From Rhizobium sophorae (GTDB lineage: Bacteria > Pseudomonadota > Alphaproteobacteria > Rhizobiales > Rhizobiaceae): a stretch of 64,000 nucleotides of DNA. Position 1 is the first letter of the stretch, and the number at the start of each line of letters is the position of its first letter. The notes under the pieces are model-generated. The model did not search any database. It saw only the letters and a program-made list of their open reading frames with translations, and was not told the DNA's origin. Location: the NCBI RefSeq assembly GCF_013087515.1, contig NZ_JABFCN010000034.1, positions 1 through 64,000 of the forward strand. Direction: 5' to 3'. Below are positions 61,310 through 64,000 of the stretch, piece after piece. A program made the position numbers and the translations under genes.

Positions 61310-61993
61310 TTAGGAGATGTCGAACGCGTATCCCTCCTTCGGCACGGTGCGGATCACATCGCGGCCAAGGACACGCTTCAACGCACGCCGGAGGCGGCCG
61401 ATATGAACATCGACTGTTCGCGGCTCGACGAATACCGGCTGTGGCCAGGCAGCGGCTATCAGTTCCGCACGGCTGAGAACGCGCCCCGCGTCACCCATAA
61501 GGGCACTCAACAGACGAAACTCGATCGGGCTCAGATTGACCGGCGTGCCTCGCACCAGAACACGCCGGCTGCTGACGTCCAGCTTCACATCGTCAAATAT
61601 TGGAACGAGGCGGCTAGTCGCTTCGCCAGAGGAATTGCCTATTGCACCGTGAAGGTAAGACAGCAGCCGTTCCGGCGGCATTGGCCTTGTAAAACTCTCA
61701 TCGACGTTGGCTTTCAGGATGTCGAGATAGGCGGCCTTTTCGGCAACGAGCGCGATGAGTGTGAGGTCGTCGGCAAGCCCCCTTTCCTCCAGGCTCGACG
61801 CGATATCAGCCAGAATTTGTGAACCCGGCTGGCAGTCGATGATGATGGCTGCAGCGCCGCGCTCCTCAGCGATCGCTACGGCCTCGTTTGGAATATCGAC
61901 GAGCATCGTCCTGTATCCGGCCCCTCTCAAGATGTATGACAGCATCAAATAATAGTCGGCATCCTGGGATACGATCGTCAGAAGTGCGCTCAT
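61310..61993 (-). CDS. orphan OmpR/PhoB-like response regulator with degenerate receiver (paralogue)
   Basis: 227 residues. Receiver-like domain with SQDADY at 9-14, Asp53 in IIIDCQPG and Arg103 (SFTRPMPP) in place of the conserved Lys. Winged helix: LSPIEFRLLSALMGDAGRVLSRAELIAAAW, VEPRTVDVHIGRLRRALKRVL, TVPKEGYAFDI. It shares these unusual features with the protein at 50348, so both arose by duplication. No kinase gene nearby. Upstream of the oxoamine synthase, with a TTTTG-N6-CAAAA dyad 39 bp before its start. Confidence 0.87.
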   Translation of the reverse strand: MSALLTIVSQDADYYLMLSYILRGAGYRTMLVDIPNEAVAIAEERGAAAIIIDCQPGSQILADIASSLEERGLADDLTLIALVAEKAAYLDILKANVDESFTRPMPPERLLSYLHGAIGNSSGEATSRLVPIFDDVKLDVSSRRVLVRGTPVNLSPIEFRLLSALMGDAGRVLSRAELIAAAWPQPVFVEPRTVDVHIGRLRRALKRVLGRDVIRTVPKEGYAFDIS

Positions 61994-62031
61994 CGGCTCG
62001 CCCCGCCAGCTGTTGACCCCATCATATCTAA

Positions 62032-62047
62032 TTTTGATACGACAAAA
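62032..62047. promoter_or_regulatory. GntR operator candidate 3 (regulator/oxoamine synthase)
   Basis: ttttgatacgacaaaa, two mismatches to the TTTTGTTNNAACAAAA consensus, 39 bp upstream of the orphan regulator gene. Confidence 0.55.
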
Positions 62048-62159
62048 CTCACACCGGCTTGCCTCACTCTCAGTGGCACATCAAGCCTCCTTCGTAAAAT
62101 ATCGCGAAAGAATCGCGAAAGCGCTCGCACTGCGGGTATTTTTATAGCTTGCCATTTCA

Positions 62160-62175
62160 TTTTGTTACAACATAA
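62160..62175. promoter_or_regulatory. GntR operator candidate 4
   Basis: ttttgttacaacataa, one mismatch to the TTTTGTTNNAACAAAA consensus, in the 314-bp gap between the orphan regulator (leftward) and the small rightward gene at 62308. It could act on either. Confidence 0.55.
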
Positions 62176-62307
62176 TGTTGAGTGTGAGAAGCACTTCGCA
62201 CAGAAGCGCATATTTGCCAGGGACGGCACGTGATCGTGGCCCACTCGGTGGGATCGACGTCCGGCATACTTTGATGGCCTGTTTCCGGACGGTTACGGGG
62301 CTTTTTA

Positions 62308-62568
62308 ATGCGCGAAATGTTCGAAAGGTTTTCAACCGGCTGCGCCGCCGCGGCCACACCGGATTTTTGGAGTGATGCAGATGTTGGGGACATATGTACT
62401 GCTGTCCGTTCGCTTTACGGACGCCATGCGAAAACAGCGGCGGCCTGGTGTGCCATAGGCGCGCGCTCCGACGGTCGCTCGGGCGATTTCAAATTTTGGG
62501 TCCGGGTTTTCGAGCGTCTGGGGACAGAGGGGATTGTGGAAATCCGAAAACAAAGGCGCGGGTCATAG
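62308..62568 (+). CDS. small hypothetical protein, 86 aa
   Basis: The 86-residue frame looks coding: balanced composition with CTAVRSLYGRHAKTAAAWCAIGA and a helical FKFWVRVFERLG segment. It has no strong ribosome site; ATG is preceded by TTAATGCGCG only. I do not recognise a family. It may be expressed with the operator at 62160 upstream. No membrane segment or signal. Confidence 0.45.
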   Translation: MREMFERFSTGCAAAATPDFWSDADVGDICTAVRSLYGRHAKTAAAWCAIGARSDGRSGDFKFWVRVFERLGTEGIVEIRKQRRGS

Positions 62569-62829
62569 ATTTTGAAAGTTATGTCGGGCGGATATTCGTT
62601 CCGACAGCATCCGGCACCATGAATCTGGCCGGTTTTATAGGTCGGCCGGTTTCGCACTGATCGTGCACGCCGCTCGGTTTGACGGCCGAGATCGAGGACG
62701 GACACGTAGGCGTGGGCAGACGGAGGGTCGCCGAAGCGAAGGATCATGATCCACGCAGCAAGCGCAGGGGGACTGGTTTTCTTGGAACACGATGACTAAA
62801 AGTTCTGTCATGAAAGATGCCCACCGCCG
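62569..62829. other. gene-free interval
   Basis: 261 bases without a supported gene. It contains two ggccggttt direct repeats near 62628 and 62641, otherwise nothing I recognise. The nucleotidyltransferase gene promoter should be at its right end. Confidence 0.45.
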
Positions 62830-63744
62830 ATGAAATCTAGCCTCGACCATCTGCCCGAGCGTAAACAGCGCGAGTTGGCCCGCGTTGTCGATATTCTGCA
62901 CGAGGAGTTTCAGGACGCGCTGAAGGATAGCTCGGCCGAGTTCAAGAAAATGGGGCGGATCCTCAAGATCATCTTGTTTGGATCATACGCCCGTGGCGAC
63001 TGGGTCGACGAGCCGCACACGCTCAAAGGCTACCGTTCCGACTATGATCTGCTGGTGATCGTCAACAACAGGAAGCTGTCGGACTTCGCCACCTACTGGT
63101 ACAAGGCGGCCGACCGCTTTCTCCACGATCGCGGTATCAAGACGCCTGTCAGCTTCATCGTTCACTCGCGGCGTGAGGTCAACACGGCGCTTCACGAAGG
63201 GCAATACTTCTTCTCCGACATCCGCCGCGAGGGCATCGTCCTTTACGAGCTCGATGATGAAGCGCTGCCCGAACCGAAGCCACTCTCGAAGGCCGAGGAG
63301 TACCGAGCTGCCAAGGAGCATTTTGAAGAGAGGTTCCCGTTCTCAACTGATTTGTTGGACGGTTTCAAGCTGTACGTTGAAAAGCGGCGCTACAAGCACG
63401 CAGCCTTTTTCCTTCATCAAGTCATCGAGCACGCTTATTCGGCTGCACTTTTGACGCTGTCCAACTATAGCCCCGCCTCCCATAATCTGACTTTCCTGCG
63501 TAAGTTGGCGGAAAGCCGCGATCGCCGTTTGGTGGATGCTTGGCCGCGCGACCAACAGCGCTATCGTGCCTGGTTCAATACTATCAATGAGGCTTACGTG
63601 AAGGCCCGCTATTCGAAGCACTTCGAAGTCAACGAAGAGGCGTTGACCTGGCTCGGCGAACGTGCGGCCGACCTGCATATTCTGGTCAAGACCGTGTGCG
63701 AGGAACATCTAACCAAGCTTCAAAAAGACGCTGGAGATATTTGA
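62830..63744 (+). CDS. nucleotidyltransferase-HEPN domain fusion protein
   Basis: 304 residues. N-terminal nucleotidyltransferase: FGSYARGDW (Gly51-Ser52), acidic Asp71 and Asp73 in SDYDLLV, and a basic middle. C-terminal HEPN domain (about 155-295) with helical YVEKRRYKHAAFFLHQVIEHAY and YVKARYSKHF. Paired MNT and HEPN proteins act as toxin-antitoxin systems, where the transferase nucleotidylates and silences the HEPN RNase; here both are in one chain. The canonical RX4-6H motif is not clear (KARYSKH has only three residues between), so activity is uncertain. Possible defence or dormancy gene. Confidence 0.82.
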   Translation: MKSSLDHLPERKQRELARVVDILHEEFQDALKDSSAEFKKMGRILKIILFGSYARGDWVDEPHTLKGYRSDYDLLVIVNNRKLSDFATYWYKAADRFLHDRGIKTPVSFIVHSRREVNTALHEGQYFFSDIRREGIVLYELDDEALPEPKPLSKAEEYRAAKEHFEERFPFSTDLLDGFKLYVEKRRYKHAAFFLHQVIEHAYSAALLTLSNYSPASHNLTFLRKLAESRDRRLVDAWPRDQQRYRAWFNTINEAYVKARYSKHFEVNEEALTWLGERAADLHILVKTVCEEHLTKLQKDAGDI

Positions 63745-63757
63745 ACTTGCCATTTAA

Positions 63758-64000
63758 TTTCGCGAGAGTGGCGCACCCTCGAACGGCGACTTCGACCCGG
63801 AGTTCCCACCCTGCCAACTTTTGCCATCCTGGCTGTTTTTCTATGCATATCTCGCGCCGGATAACCTGAAACAGTTCGTCGATCAACAGGTCGCGCAGGG
63901 CGAGGCTATGGCACCCAGCGGCGAATACGAACGAGAATTGATTAGTCGCGACAAAGATCGTGAGCATTTGCCTACGCTCCCGCTTGAGGGTCCTTCATCC
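63758..64000 (+). pseudogene. coding fragment at window edge, 5' truncated
   Basis: An open frame of about 80 codons from a TAA to the window end reads like protein (GDFDPEFPPCQLLPSWLFFY, FVDQQVAQGEAMAPSGEYER), but no start codon or ribosome site is visible, so it is probably the remains of a gene whose start is lost, or an unrecognised alternative start. It runs off the right edge. No family recognised. Confidence 0.3.

Noticed and set aside
62415..62747. 110-codon minus-strand frame (MILRFGDPPSAHAYVSVLDL...)
   Set aside because: Overlaps the better small gene at 62308 and shows no recognisable family or ribosome site.

Overview
The window looks like the chromosome of a Rhizobium species (R. 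leguminosarum / R. etli group). The evidence is the high-GC coding style, a RirA-type iron regulator beside a dppABCDF operon, mmsA, LpsL-type sugar-nucleotide genes, Ti-plasmid-type traCDG genes and a rhizobial IS66 element. From memory, the rirA-dpp neighbourhood is chromosomal in Sinorhizobium and Rhizobium; no database was consulted.

Region 1 (1-20 kb) is a surface-polysaccharide (probably O-antigen) locus. It starts with the tail of a FlaA1/CapD-like dehydratase, then an intact IS66 element with exact ends and an 8-bp target duplication. A leftward operon follows (GT2, epimerase, GT4, Wzy-like polymerase, pyruvyltransferase-like protein). A rightward operon encodes nonulosonic (sialic-type) acid synthesis (neuB, neuC, a 2-hydroxyacid dehydrogenase, neuA), a methyltransferase, a possible transferase and a Wzx flippase. 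A Wzz-like protein, a UDP-glucuronate 4-epimerase and a UDP-sugar dehydrogenase complete it. Together these make, activate, flip and polymerise an acidic glycan.

Region 2 (20-36.3 kb) looks like core chromosome: a TPR protein with an ECF sigma / anti-sigma pair, divergent from a type III polyketide synthase plus methyltransferase; a FAD amino-acid oxidase; gluconokinase; dppABCDF; rirA; mmsA; an ABM-domain protein; a LysR regulator; and two small genes, one with a near-consensus EcfG general-stress promoter.

Region 3 (36.3-50.3 kb) is a conjugation module: a broken traA relaxase, a recognisable oriT, traC-traD-traG, and a complete VirB1-VirB11 type IV secretion operon with an EexN entry-exclusion lipoprotein, a secreted accessory protein and a divergent winged-helix regulator. 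It combines Ti-type DNA-processing genes with a VirB-type mating channel. The relaxase is dead and no integrase is visible in the window.

Region 4 (50.3-62.4 kb) is an unusual metabolic and regulatory island: class III aminotransferase - ThDP enzyme - SDR - orphan response regulator on one operon; a GntR regulator; a polyamine-type ABC transporter (four genes); and an alpha-oxoamine synthase with a second orphan response regulator. Copies of one palindrome, TTTTGTTNNAACAAAA, precede the operons and suggest a single GntR-controlled regulon. This is the best candidate in the window for an undescribed pathway. The window ends with a nucleotidyltransferase-HEPN fusion and a truncated coding fragment.

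No rRNA, tRNA or CRISPR array was recognised.
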